DNA from: Actinophytocola sp036402745
GTDB lineage: Bacteria; Actinomycetota; Actinomycetes; Mycobacteriales; Pseudonocardiaceae
DNA: 64,000 nucleotides
NCBI RefSeq assembly: GCF_036402745.1
Contig: NZ_DASWSJ010000244.1
Location: forward strand, 4,239 to 68,238
Direction: 5' to 3'
Part shown: piece by piece, positions 26,153-34,792 of the stretch
Numbering within the stretch: position 1 is the stretch's first letter
Layout: every line of letters starts with the position of its first letter
Position numbers and translations under genes: made by a program
The notes under the pieces: model-generated
What the model was told of the DNA's origin: nothing
The model's input: the letters and a program-made list of their open reading frames with translations, nothing else
Databases searched by the model: none

Positions 26153-27954
26153 CGCGTACCGTCCGATCGGGAGCCGTTGTGGGCGTCGACGGCCAGCAGC
26201 TCACGCATCTCCGCGCAGGAGTCGAGCAGCTCGGGCAGCGTTCCGGTGCCGGCGACCGCACCGTCCTTGAGCACCACGATGGTGTCCGCTCGGGCCAGCG
26301 CCATGCGCCGGTGCGAGACGACGAGACAGGTCGCCTCCAGTCCGAGGATGCGGTCCCACAGCTGGGACTCCGTCTCCACGTCCAATGCGCTCGACAGGTC
26401 GTCGAAGACCATCAGGTGGGCGTGGCGGACGAGCATCCGGGCCGCGGCGGTCCGGAGGACCTGGCCGCCGGAGAGCCGGCGACCACGCACGCCGATCTCG
26501 GTGTCGAGTCCGTCGGGCATCGCGGCGAGGTCGTGGTCGAGCACGGCGGTCCGCACGGCCGCGCCGATCTTCTCGCCGGCACCGAGGCCGAGCAGGATGT
26601 TCTCCCGCACCGTGCCGGACAGCAGCGTCGGGCTCTGGGGCGTGTAGGCGACGCTCGGGGGCACCATGAACGTGTCGGGCGCGGTGATCTCGTTGCCGTT
26701 CCAGCAGATGACGCCGGACTCCGCCGGCACCAGGCCGAGCACCGCACGCAGCAGCGTCGTCTTGCCGGCGCCGACCCGGCCGGTCACGACGGTCAGGCTC
26801 CCGCGCCGCAGCCGCAGGTCGACGTCGTGGATCCCGCGGCCGGAGTCGGGGTGGCGCACGGTGAGGCCGCGGACGTGCAGCTCCTCCAACCGGTCACCGT
26901 CGACATCGCCGGGGGGCCACTCGTCCTTCGCCGGCGCGCCGCTCAGGTGCAGCGGGTGGTGCGCCACCAGGTCGTCGCGCGGCGCGCCCTGCATCAGGCC
27001 AGCCGCGCGCCGGAACGCCACGTTGGCCTGGCGGCGGGTGCGGGCGAGGTAGCCGACGAACCCGGTGTATCCGCTGACCTGCATGAGATAGGTCGAGAAC
27101 AGGACGAAGTCGCCGACGGTGAACGCGCCGGTCCGCATGGACGACGCGGCGGCCAGCAGGGTGAGCCCGGTGCCGAGGCTCGCCATGTTCTCGAACACCG
27201 CGTCCAGCCAGGCGCTGTTCAGCTCGTCGCGCAGGACCGCCCGCTTGCGGGCCTCGCCCTGCTTGCGCAGCCGCGCGACGACCGAGGCCTCCTTGCCGGC
27301 CGCCTGGATGGCCCGGACCCCGGACACGAGGTCGCCGATGGTTCCCGTGACGTCCGCCGTGGCGGTGCGGCTGTGCTCCCGGAACCGCTCGACCCGGCTG
27401 CGCACGAGGTGGGCGAGCAGGACCACGCCGACGAGCGGCGCGACCACGAACAAGGTGATGCGGGCGTTGGTGGCGAGCAGGATCGCGATCCCGGCGCCCG
27501 CGAACACGACCGCCGAGATCATGTCGTAGGCCCAGTCGCCGGTCTTGGCGATGGCGTCCGCGTCGTCGCGCAGGGTGGAGATGTTGCGGTCGACCCCGCC
27601 CGGCACGGACCGCGCGCCCGGCAGGTCGAAGATGCGGGCCAGGATGTTGCGCTGCACGAGGCCGCGGGCCGCGAAGTGCCATCGGGTCCCGGCGAGCGTC
27701 GCGGCGAACACGACCCCCATCCGGGCGAGTCCGGCCGCAGCCACGAGGGCCACGATCGCGCCGAGGGTGAGGCCGGCCTGGTGACCGGCCAGCAGGTCGA
27801 AGAACATCTTGCCGAACAGGCCCGGCAGCAACGGCCAGACGTGGAACAGCAGCCAGCCCAGCCCGCCGAGGGCGAACCACTGCGGGTGGAACGCGGCGAG
27901 CCGGGACACCGGCCACCGCGGCAGGATCCGGCGTGGATCGGACAAGATGCTCAT
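26149..27954 (-). CDS. ABC exporter half-transporter (degenerate ATPase site partner)
   Basis: 601 residues from the ATG at 27954. An N-terminal six-helix ABC exporter membrane domain (about 20-330) is followed by an ATP-binding domain: Walker A GRVGAGKTT, signature LSGGQV and Walker B LMVFDDLSSALD. The catalytic Glu after Walker B is Asp, so one ATP site is probably non-hydrolytic, as usual in heterodimeric exporters. The expected partner is the half-transporter at 28099-29859, linked by two mini-ORF repeats and ATGA overlaps. It overlaps the NRPS at 26152. Likely exports the peptide product or gives self-protection (inference from context). Uptake of a metal complex, as with IrtAB/YbtPQ, is an alternative. 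Confidence 0.88.
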   Translation of the reverse strand: MSILSDPRRILPRWPVSRLAAFHPQWFALGGLGWLLFHVWPLLPGLFGKMFFDLLAGHQAGLTLGAIVALVAAAGLARMGVVFAATLAGTRWHFAARGLVQRNILARIFDLPGARSVPGGVDRNISTLRDDADAIAKTGDWAYDMISAVVFAGAGIAILLATNARITLFVVAPLVGVVLLAHLVRSRVERFREHSRTATADVTGTIGDLVSGVRAIQAAGKEASVVARLRKQGEARKRAVLRDELNSAWLDAVFENMASLGTGLTLLAAASSMRTGAFTVGDFVLFSTYLMQVSGYTGFVGYLARTRRQANVAFRRAAGLMQGAPRDDLVAHHPLHLSGAPAKDEWPPGDVDGDRLEELHVRGLTVRHPDSGRGIHDVDLRLRRGSLTVVTGRVGAGKTTLLRAVLGLVPAESGVICWNGNEITAPDTFMVPPSVAYTPQSPTLLSGTVRENILLGLGAGEKIGAAVRTAVLDHDLAAMPDGLDTEIGVRGRRLSGGQVLRTAAARMLVRHAHLMVFDDLSSALDVETESQLWDRILGLEATCLVVSHRRMALARADTIVVLKDGAVAGTGTLPELLDSCAEMRELLAVDAHNGSRSDGTR

Positions 27955-28028
27955 GACCGTCCCTCGCAGGCTCGGTACGGCCGCTCGCGGTCGCCCTGTG
28001 ACATCGACTCGCTCGCACGCTCGCTCAT
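27955..28028 (-). repeat. 74-bp translation-coupling repeat, unit 2
   Basis: Second unit, in minus-strand order, of a direct tandem repeat almost identical to 28029-28102. Read on the minus strand it encodes a 25-residue frame starting MSERASESMSQGDRERP. It opens with an ATG overlapping the stop of the previous unit, and its own TGA (27953-27951) overlaps the ATG of the ABC gene at 27954. A related copy occurs at 54321-54395. Confidence 0.85.
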
Positions 28029-28102
28029 AACCGTCCCTCACAGGCTCGGCACAGCCGCTCGCGGTCGCCCCGTGACATCGACTCGCTCGCACGCTCGCTC
28101 AT
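28029..28102 (-). repeat. 74-bp translation-coupling repeat, unit 1
   Basis: First unit in transcription order. Its ATG (28102-28100) overlaps the TGA of the ABC gene ending at 28099, and its 25-residue frame (MSERASESMSRGDRERLCRA and on) ends in a TGA overlapping the next unit's ATG. The 78-nt frame minus a 4-nt overlap gives the 74-bp period, so ribosomes can pass from one ABC gene to the other. Confidence 0.85.
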
Positions 28103-29859
28103 AACCGCGCGTCCCCCACCCGGTGCAGCATGGCGAACCGGGAGTCGCCGTCGGAGAGCAGGCTCGCCGCCGTGTCGTGCTCGACGACCCGGCCGTCCTC
28201 GATCATCAGCACGTCGTCCGCCCGCCACATGGTCTCCAGCCGGTGCGCGATGATGATCGCCGTCCGGTTGCCGAGCAGGCCGTCCATCGCTCGGTCCATC
28301 AGCTGCTCGGTGGCGCCGTCGAGCCGGCTGGACGCCTCGTCCAGGATCACCAGGCCGGGGTCCTTGAGGAACACGCGCGCGAACGCCACCAGCTGTGCCT
28401 CGCCCGCGGACAGCGAGCCCGCCGAGATCGTCGTGTCCAGGCCGTCGGGCAGGCCGTCGAGCCACTCCGCGCGGCCGAGCACCGCCAGCACCTCGGTCAG
28501 CCGCCGGTCGGGCACGGTCTCGTCGAAGAACGTCAGGTTGTCCCGCACACTCGCGTCGAAGATGTGCACGTCCTGGGTGACCAGCCCGATGTTCTCGCGC
28601 AGCGAGGCCAGCCGGGCGTCCCGGAGGTCGACCTCGCCCACCCGGACCGTGCCGGCCTGCGGGTCGTAGAGCCGGAACAGCAGGTGCGCGATCGTGCTCT
28701 TACCGGCACCGGTGCGGCCGACCAGCGCCAGCACCCGGCCGGCGGGCAGCTCGAAGCTCACGTCGCGCAGCGCGGTCGCCCGCGCGTCCGGGTCCGCGCC
28801 GGCCGGGCGGGACCCGGGGTAGCGGAAGTTCACGTGGTCGAACCGGACCGACAGCGGCCGGCCCTCCGGGATCTCGGTCGTGCCGGAGGCCAGCTCGGAC
28901 CGGACGGCGAGCAGCTCCCGCACGCGGATCACCGCGGCCGTCGCCTGCTGCAGGTAGGCCAGCTGCTCCTTGATCGCCTCCATCGGCGCCATCAGCATCA
29001 TGGCGTAGGCGACGATCAGGTAGACGCCGCTGATGTCCAGCCGGTTCGCGTAGAACAGCCCGCTGCCGAACAGGTAGGCGAGCACGGTGATGCCGGTGAC
29101 CAACGCGATGGAGACCAGCCACACCAGGTTCACCCAGGCCGTGGCCCGCAGCTTCACCGGCAGCCAGGCCCGCAGCCGCTGCAGGAACCGTGCCATCGCG
29201 TACCGCTCCGCGCCCAAGGACCGCAGATCCTCCCGCGCGTGCAGGGTCTCGCTCAGGTAGCCGTAGAAGAGCGCACCCTCCTGCCGGTCGTCCTTCCACT
29301 GTGGAACGCCAAGGCTGCCGACGTAGAGCAGGGCGCCGACGCCGGCCAGCGCGAGGACGCCGAAGATGAGCCCGACCCACGGGTCGATCGTCGTCAGCAT
29401 CACCAGGATTCCGGCCAGCAGCAGGATGTTGCCGAGCAGGAGCGCGACGAACCGGGAGAAGAAGTCGTTGATCTCGTTGACATCCCCGTCGATGCGCTCG
29501 ATGAGCTCGCCCGACGAGCGTGACTCGTGGAAGCTCAGGTCCATGCCGAGGACGTGGGCCAACAGGTCACCGCGCAGCTGGTTGGTGGCTGTCCAGCCCA
29601 CCCGCTCGCTCCAGTAGGTGGCCAGCGCCTTCATCGCCTGCTGCGCAGAGGTGACGACGAGGAAGAAGACCGCGACCCCCACGAGCGAGGACACCGTGGC
29701 GCCGGACTGGACCATCCGGATGAAGGTGCTGGCGACCACGGGCCCGGCGAGCGCAAGAGCGATGCCGCACAACAGGAACACGCCCGTGAGCGCGGCGGCC
29801 CCGCGTTGCGGGCCCAGGTATTTCCTGAGCAGGCTGGCATGTCCCGCTTTCGACGGCAC
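28099..29859 (-). CDS. ABC exporter half-transporter (ABC membrane + ATPase)
   Basis: 586 residues from a GTG at 29859; the GAGGGA ribosome site lies directly against it, so the true start could differ slightly. Membrane domain at about 15-310 with several hydrophobic helices. The ATPase domain has Walker A GRTGAGKSTIAHLLF, signature LSAGEAQ and Walker B LVILDEASSRLD with the catalytic Glu. With the partner at 26149-27954 it forms a heterodimeric type IV exporter in the cytoplasmic membrane. First gene of the operon ABC-ABC-NRPS (29859->23093), so it is probably devoted to the peptide product. Divergently oriented to the C-T protein gene at 30062. Confidence 0.9.
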   Translation of the reverse strand: MPSKAGHASLLRKYLGPQRGAAALTGVFLLCGIALALAGPVVASTFIRMVQSGATVSSLVGVAVFFLVVTSAQQAMKALATYWSERVGWTATNQLRGDLLAHVLGMDLSFHESRSSGELIERIDGDVNEINDFFSRFVALLLGNILLLAGILVMLTTIDPWVGLIFGVLALAGVGALLYVGSLGVPQWKDDRQEGALFYGYLSETLHAREDLRSLGAERYAMARFLQRLRAWLPVKLRATAWVNLVWLVSIALVTGITVLAYLFGSGLFYANRLDISGVYLIVAYAMMLMAPMEAIKEQLAYLQQATAAVIRVRELLAVRSELASGTTEIPEGRPLSVRFDHVNFRYPGSRPAGADPDARATALRDVSFELPAGRVLALVGRTGAGKSTIAHLLFRLYDPQAGTVRVGEVDLRDARLASLRENIGLVTQDVHIFDASVRDNLTFFDETVPDRRLTEVLAVLGRAEWLDGLPDGLDTTISAGSLSAGEAQLVAFARVFLKDPGLVILDEASSRLDGATEQLMDRAMDGLLGNRTAIIIAHRLETMWRADDVLMIEDGRVVEHDTAASLLSDGDSRFAMLHRVGDARL

Positions 29860-30061
29860 GGCACTCCCTCGTTGTCAAGTGACGTTGGCCGGTCCCCGGC
29901 TCGCTTCTCCCTGCCGCACAACGGGTTCAGGTTCACGAGCCGATGTCCGCGAAGGGTATGGCGCTCGTGGACCGCGCGCAACCACGCCGGTTTCCGCAAC
30001 GGCCGTTCATGGGCATCATTCGACCCGGAGACAGTATTTCGACGACACCGTGGGAGAAGTC
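29860..30061. promoter_or_regulatory. Divergent promoter region between ABC/NRPS operon and C-T gene
   Basis: 202 bp without a gene between two divergent transcription units, so promoters for both strands are expected. On the minus strand TTGACA occurs directly upstream of the GTG at 29859, too close to be its -35 box. On the plus strand CAGTAT (30033-30038) is a possible weak -10 box for the gene at 30062. No clear operator symmetry is seen. Confidence 0.35.
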
Positions 30062-31972
30062 GTGATCGACGAGCAGACCGGCCCGCCCGACTTCACCGCG
30101 GCGCTGCCGGCGTCGTTCGGGCAGCAACGGCTGTGGTTCCTCAGCAACGCCGACCCGCACGCCCACCTCGCGTACCACATGCTCGGCGGTGTGCGGGTGC
30201 ACGGCCGCCTCGACCTGGACCGGCTCGAGGAGGCCATCGGCGCGGTCGTCCAACGACACGAGGTACTCCGCACGACGTTCCGCCACCACGCCGGCGAGCT
30301 CTGGCAGGTCGCCCATCCCCGGCTTTCCTTCTCCCTCACCAGGGCGGACCACCGTGACGCCGCCGCGGCGACCGTCGACGAGGCGATCGCGGCGGAGGCC
30401 GGGCGGCCGTTCGACCTGGCGGCCGGACCGCTGATCCGCGCCACCGCCATCACCTCAGGCCCCGAGCTGCACACGCTGATCCTGGCGCTGCACCACGCCA
30501 TCTGCGACGGATGGTCGCTGGCGATCCTGCTCGGTGAGATCACCGCGCACTACCGCGCCTTGTCCGCCGGCCAGCTGAGCGACCTGCCGCCGCTGCCGAT
30601 CCAGTACGCGGACTATGCCGTCTGGCAACGGAACCGGCTCACGTCGGGCGCGCTCGACGGACAGATCTCCTACTGGCGCACGCAACTCGCGGACCTGCCG
30701 GCCCTGCCGCTGCCGGCCGGGAACCACGCGGCATCGTCGTTCGCCGGGGGCCGGCTGCACCGCCGCCTCGGCCCCGCCCTCACCGCCGACCTCACCGCGC
30801 TCGTCCGCGCCGAGGGCACCACGCCGCACGCCGGGCTCATCGCCGCGGTGACGACGCTGCTGCGTGGCCTCACCGGTGTGGCGGACGTGCCCGTCGGGAC
30901 CGCGGTGGCGGGCCGGCACCACGTCGACGTCGAGCGGCTCGTCGGGTTCTTCGTCAACACGCTCGTGATCCGCACCGACCACACGGGCGACCCCACGTTC
31001 CGCCAGCTCCTCGGCCGGGTCGGCGACACGTGTCTCGACGCGTACGCGAACCAGGACGTGCCCTTCGAGCGGCTCGTGGCCGAGCTCCGCCCCCGGCGGT
31101 CGCCGTCGGGCAACCCGTTCTTCCACGTGATGGTGACCCTGCAGAACCAGCCCGCGGCAGTCCTCGACCTGCCGGGACTCCGGTTCGAGGCACTGCCGCC
31201 CATGGCGCGGTTCTCCCCATTCCCGCTGGACTTCGTGTTCCGCGAGACCGGTGTGGACGGCCTGAGCTGCGACCTCGACTACCACACCGCGACGTTCGCG
31301 CCCGAGCTCGTCGAGCGCATGTGGGAGGTGTTCGCGACCCTGCTGGCGGCCGCGGTCGCGAACCCGGACCAGCCGCTGACCGAGCTCCTGCCCGACCTCC
31401 TCCTCGCCGACCAGATCGCGGCCGCCGAGCCCGCCCCCTCGCCGGTCCGGCTCCCGGCCGCGGCCGCTCTCCGCGAGCATCCCCTCGTCGACGACGCGGT
31501 CGTCGTGCTGCGCGAGGACGTGCTCACGGCCTACGTCACCGGAACCGCCCGTCCCGACGAGCTGCTGGCCCATCTGGCGGAGCGCCTGCCCGGTGCTGAC
31601 CTGCCAGTGGTGGTGGAGCTCGACGTCCTGCCGCGCACCGCGACCGGCGACGTCGACCTCGACGCGCTGCCGGCGCCGTACGCCGAGCCCCGCACGGAGC
31701 TGGAGTCCACGATCGCCGGCCAGTGGCGGGAGCTTCTGCGGACGGCGGAGCCGATCGGGATCCACGACGACTTCTTCGACCTCGGCGGCCATTCGCTGCT
31801 CGCGGTCCGGGCGATGGCCGAGCTCGGCGACACGCTGGGGGTCGAGCTCCCGGTCAACCTCATCCTGGAGAGCCCCACGATCGCGCGCCTGTCCGTCCAC
31901 TTGGGAACCGTCGAGTACCGGCCGGCCGCGGAGATCAAGCGGCTGCCCCGGGTGCTCGGCGGCACGCGCTGA
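30062..31972 (+). CDS. NRPS fragment: C - adenylation C-terminal remnant - T
   Basis: 636 residues from a GTG at 30062 (GGGAG 7 nt upstream). The condensation domain (about 8-440) has an intact HHAICDG. It is followed not by a full A domain but by about 80 residues matching only the small C-terminal subdomain of adenylation enzymes: LREHPLVDDAVVV, LAERLPGADLPVVVELDVLP, and TATGDVDLDALP where NGKVDR should stand, so the catalytic Lys is Asp. A normal carrier (about 555-630, FFDLGGHSLLAV) ends it. There is no A core, so the carrier needs loading in trans, plausibly by the carrier-less C*-A protein encoded convergently at 31976-34750. The only NRPS gene on the plus strand here; the stops are 3 bp apart. 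Confidence 0.9.
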   Translation: MIDEQTGPPDFTAALPASFGQQRLWFLSNADPHAHLAYHMLGGVRVHGRLDLDRLEEAIGAVVQRHEVLRTTFRHHAGELWQVAHPRLSFSLTRADHRDAAAATVDEAIAAEAGRPFDLAAGPLIRATAITSGPELHTLILALHHAICDGWSLAILLGEITAHYRALSAGQLSDLPPLPIQYADYAVWQRNRLTSGALDGQISYWRTQLADLPALPLPAGNHAASSFAGGRLHRRLGPALTADLTALVRAEGTTPHAGLIAAVTTLLRGLTGVADVPVGTAVAGRHHVDVERLVGFFVNTLVIRTDHTGDPTFRQLLGRVGDTCLDAYANQDVPFERLVAELRPRRSPSGNPFFHVMVTLQNQPAAVLDLPGLRFEALPPMARFSPFPLDFVFRETGVDGLSCDLDYHTATFAPELVERMWEVFATLLAAAVANPDQPLTELLPDLLLADQIAAAEPAPSPVRLPAAAALREHPLVDDAVVVLREDVLTAYVTGTARPDELLAHLAERLPGADLPVVVELDVLPRTATGDVDLDALPAPYAEPRTELESTIAGQWRELLRTAEPIGIHDDFFDLGGHSLLAVRAMAELGDTLGVELPVNLILESPTIARLSVHLGTVEYRPAAEIKRLPRVLGGTR

Positions 31973-31975
31973 GGC

Positions 31976-34750
31976 TCAGCGCTCGCCGCGCTCGGCCAGC
32001 AGCTTGCGGAGCAGCTCGTCCAGCTGGGACCCGCTGAGCCGGTCCATGCCCGGCGTAGGCGCGGATTTCGGTCGTGGCGCGGCGAAGCTCGCCCGGTCCA
32101 CCTTGCCGGTCGAGGTGCGCGGCATCGTGTCCAGCACCACGATCCTGTCCGGCACCATGAACCGGGGCAGGTGCTCGGCCACCCACTCCCGCACGAGATC
32201 CGGGAGCCGCGCGGGCTCGGCGCCGGCGGTACCGACGACATGGGCCACGAGCCGGCGGGTGCCCGGCGCGGCCTCCTCGGTGGTGACCACGACCTCGGCG
32301 ACCTGGGGATGGCGCCGGATGACGCTCTCGATCTCCGGCAGCTCCACCCGGAACCCGCGGATCTTCACCTGATGGTCCACCCGGCCGAGGAACTCGATCA
32401 TCCCGTCCCGCAGGTACCTGACCCGGTCGCCGGTCCGGTAGAGCAGCGCCCCCGGCTCACCACCGAACGGGTCGGGGACGAACCGCTGCGCGGTGAGGCC
32501 GGGCCGGCCGACATACCCGCGGGCGACCCCGTCCCCACCGATGTACAACTCGGCCGGCACCCCGGGCGCCACCGGGGCCAGGTACTCGTCCAGTAGGTAG
32601 ACCCTGGTGTTGGGGATCGGCCGGCCGATCGGCACCGACGCCGCCAGCCCGTGCGCCGGGCGGCAGTCGCACACCGCGGCCCACACCGTCGTCTCCGTCG
32701 GGCCGTAGCAGTTGGTCAGGATCGCGTCCGGCGTCCGCCGGTAATGCATGCTCACGAGGTCCGGCGGCAGCGCCTCGCCACCCACGTCGACGTACTCCAG
32801 CGACCGGAGGTCCGCCGGCTCGGTCTCCTCGAGGATCAGCCGGTACTGCGAGTGGATCGTGTTGATGTGGGTGATCGTGTGCTCGCGCACGAGGCGGGCC
32901 ATCAGCCGCGGGTCGTGGAGCTCCTCCTCGGTGGGCATGAGGCAGGTGCCACCCTTGGTGAGCATCCAATGCAGGCCACCGGCCGCGGCGTCGAACGTGA
33001 GCGGGAAGGTCAGCAGGTCCGTGCCGGGGTCGGCGTAGGTCCAGCGGGCCGCCGTCGAGGCGACGAGGTTGCGGTGGCTGACGGCGACGCCCTTGGGCTG
33101 GCCCGTCGAGCCGGAGGTGTAGATCACGTAGGCGAGGTTGCCGGGGGTGGTGACCACCGGCAGGTCGGCGGCGCCGGTCTCACCGCCGGGTACCGGGACG
33201 AGGCAGGTGCCCGGGGGAAGCGGCCCGGTGGTGCCAACCACGACCGTGACGCCGGCGTCGACCGCGATGGCGCCCAACCGCTGCGGGGGGTACGCGGGGT
33301 CCAGCGGCACGTAGGCGCCGCCGGCCTTGAGCACCCCGAGCAACGCGACGACCGGGTCGACCGACCGGGTGGAGACGATCCCGACCAGGGACTCTGGACC
33401 CACGCCGAGGCCCCGCAGCTCGGCGGCGAGCTGGTTGGCCCGGTCGTTGAGCTGCGCGTAGGTCAGCGCCCGGTCGCCGCACCGCACGGCCACCACGTCG
33501 GGGGTGGCCGTGACCTGCCGCTCGACCAGCTCGTGGAAGCACCGGTCGGCCGGATAGTCCACAGTGGTCCGGTTCCACCCGTTGACCACGAGGTCACGCT
33601 CCGCCTCGCCCATCAGCGCGAGCCGGGTGACCGCCGGGTCCGGATCGGCCGTACCGGCGGCGAGCACCCGCGGCACCCGGTCCAGCAGCTGCCGCAGGGT
33701 GTCCACATCGAACAGGTCGGCGCTGCCGGTCAACCGCAACCCCAGCCCCGGGCTCCGCCAGGTCGCGGTCAGCTCCAGGTCCACCGCGGCGCACCCGGTC
33801 TCGAGGTCGACCGGTTCGACCTCCGCGCCGAGACGGAGAAGGGCGTCGGGCCGCTCGTCGACGGACTCGTAGAACACCTGGAAGAGCTCGCCCTCCGGCA
33901 CCACCGCGTCGACCATCCGCTCCACCGGCACCCGGCCGTGCGCCAGCGCGGAGGCGACCCGCTCCCCCACCGACCGAACCCACGCACCGAACGACACGCC
34001 CGCGTCGAGAACGACCCGCACGGGAACGACGTTCGCCGTGCTGGGCACCGGCACCCCGACCGCGAAGTCGCGCACGCCGGAGCACCGGGCCAGCACCACG
34101 GTCCACGCAGCCAGCACCACGACCGGCGCCTCGACCCCCAACCGGGCGGCCAGCCCCGCCACCTCACCGGCAAGGCCGCACTCGACCGCGCAGCTGACGC
34201 CGGCACCGGACCGCACCGCCGGCCGGGGCCGGTCGGACGGGAAGTCCAGCGGCCCCAACCCGGCCAGCCGCTCCCGCCAGAACGCGAGCCCGTCCTCGGC
34301 ACCGGCAGGATCCACGTCCACACCGCCACCGCCGCCCCCGTCCCACCTCTCGCCGGGGCCCCGGTGGACGGCGGCCAGCTCCTCGACGAACGAGCCGAGC
34401 GTGCGCCGGTCCGCGACCGACTGGTGCAGCGTCACCACGACGAGGTGCTCGGCCGCCCCGCCCCGCACCACGAGCACGCGGACCAGCGGCCGGGCGCCGA
34501 GGTCGTACCCACCCGCGAACTCCCTCGCGACGACCTCGCCCAGCAGGCCGCCGCCCAGCTCCACCACCGACATCGACACGGCGGGCTGCCCGGCGCGGGT
34601 CAGGCCGCGCCGGGCAGCCGCGACGTCCGCGGCTCGCCGAACCAGGTCGAGGTCGAGCCCGCCGCGGACCCGCCACGCGCCGTACACGGGCGGGCGCCGG
34701 CGCGTGGCGACGATGGTGGGGTGAACGGGGCTCGCTGTCATGTCTCGCAC
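31976..34750 (-). CDS. NRPS, C*-A without carrier domain
   Basis: 924 residues from a GTG at 34750 with AGGAAGGG upstream; an ATG at 34741 is also possible. The condensation-like domain is short and degenerate, with HQSVADR in place of HHxxxDG. The A domain (about 410-900) has YTSGSTGQPKG, NCYGPTE and TGKVDR. After TGKVDR only about 40 polar residues follow, ending LDELLRKLLAERGER, so there is no carrier. My code is DAGNDGCVWK, unassigned. The A domain is strongly similar to that of the neighbour at 34793-39238 (for example AVCDCRP and VPIGRPIPN are shared), so one is a duplicate of the other. It probably loads a carrier in trans, perhaps that of 30062-31972 or T1 of 12112-16989. Confidence 0.9.
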   Translation of the reverse strand: MRDMTASPVHPTIVATRRRPPVYGAWRVRGGLDLDLVRRAADVAAARRGLTRAGQPAVSMSVVELGGGLLGEVVAREFAGGYDLGARPLVRVLVVRGGAAEHLVVVTLHQSVADRRTLGSFVEELAAVHRGPGERWDGGGGGGVDVDPAGAEDGLAFWRERLAGLGPLDFPSDRPRPAVRSGAGVSCAVECGLAGEVAGLAARLGVEAPVVVLAAWTVVLARCSGVRDFAVGVPVPSTANVVPVRVVLDAGVSFGAWVRSVGERVASALAHGRVPVERMVDAVVPEGELFQVFYESVDERPDALLRLGAEVEPVDLETGCAAVDLELTATWRSPGLGLRLTGSADLFDVDTLRQLLDRVPRVLAAGTADPDPAVTRLALMGEAERDLVVNGWNRTTVDYPADRCFHELVERQVTATPDVVAVRCGDRALTYAQLNDRANQLAAELRGLGVGPESLVGIVSTRSVDPVVALLGVLKAGGAYVPLDPAYPPQRLGAIAVDAGVTVVVGTTGPLPPGTCLVPVPGGETGAADLPVVTTPGNLAYVIYTSGSTGQPKGVAVSHRNLVASTAARWTYADPGTDLLTFPLTFDAAAGGLHWMLTKGGTCLMPTEEELHDPRLMARLVREHTITHINTIHSQYRLILEETEPADLRSLEYVDVGGEALPPDLVSMHYRRTPDAILTNCYGPTETTVWAAVCDCRPAHGLAASVPIGRPIPNTRVYLLDEYLAPVAPGVPAELYIGGDGVARGYVGRPGLTAQRFVPDPFGGEPGALLYRTGDRVRYLRDGMIEFLGRVDHQVKIRGFRVELPEIESVIRRHPQVAEVVVTTEEAAPGTRRLVAHVVGTAGAEPARLPDLVREWVAEHLPRFMVPDRIVVLDTMPRTSTGKVDRASFAAPRPKSAPTPGMDRLSGSQLDELLRKLLAERGER

Positions 34751-34792
34751 TCGCCCTTCCTGGTGGCACGGCAGGGAACCCGGCGGGGACCG

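Noticed and set aside
30062..31972. Frameshift or assembly error as cause of the missing A domain
   Set aside because: C domain, A remnant and carrier are all in one continuous frame with normal codon use; no stray A-domain motifs occur in the other frames of this stretch.
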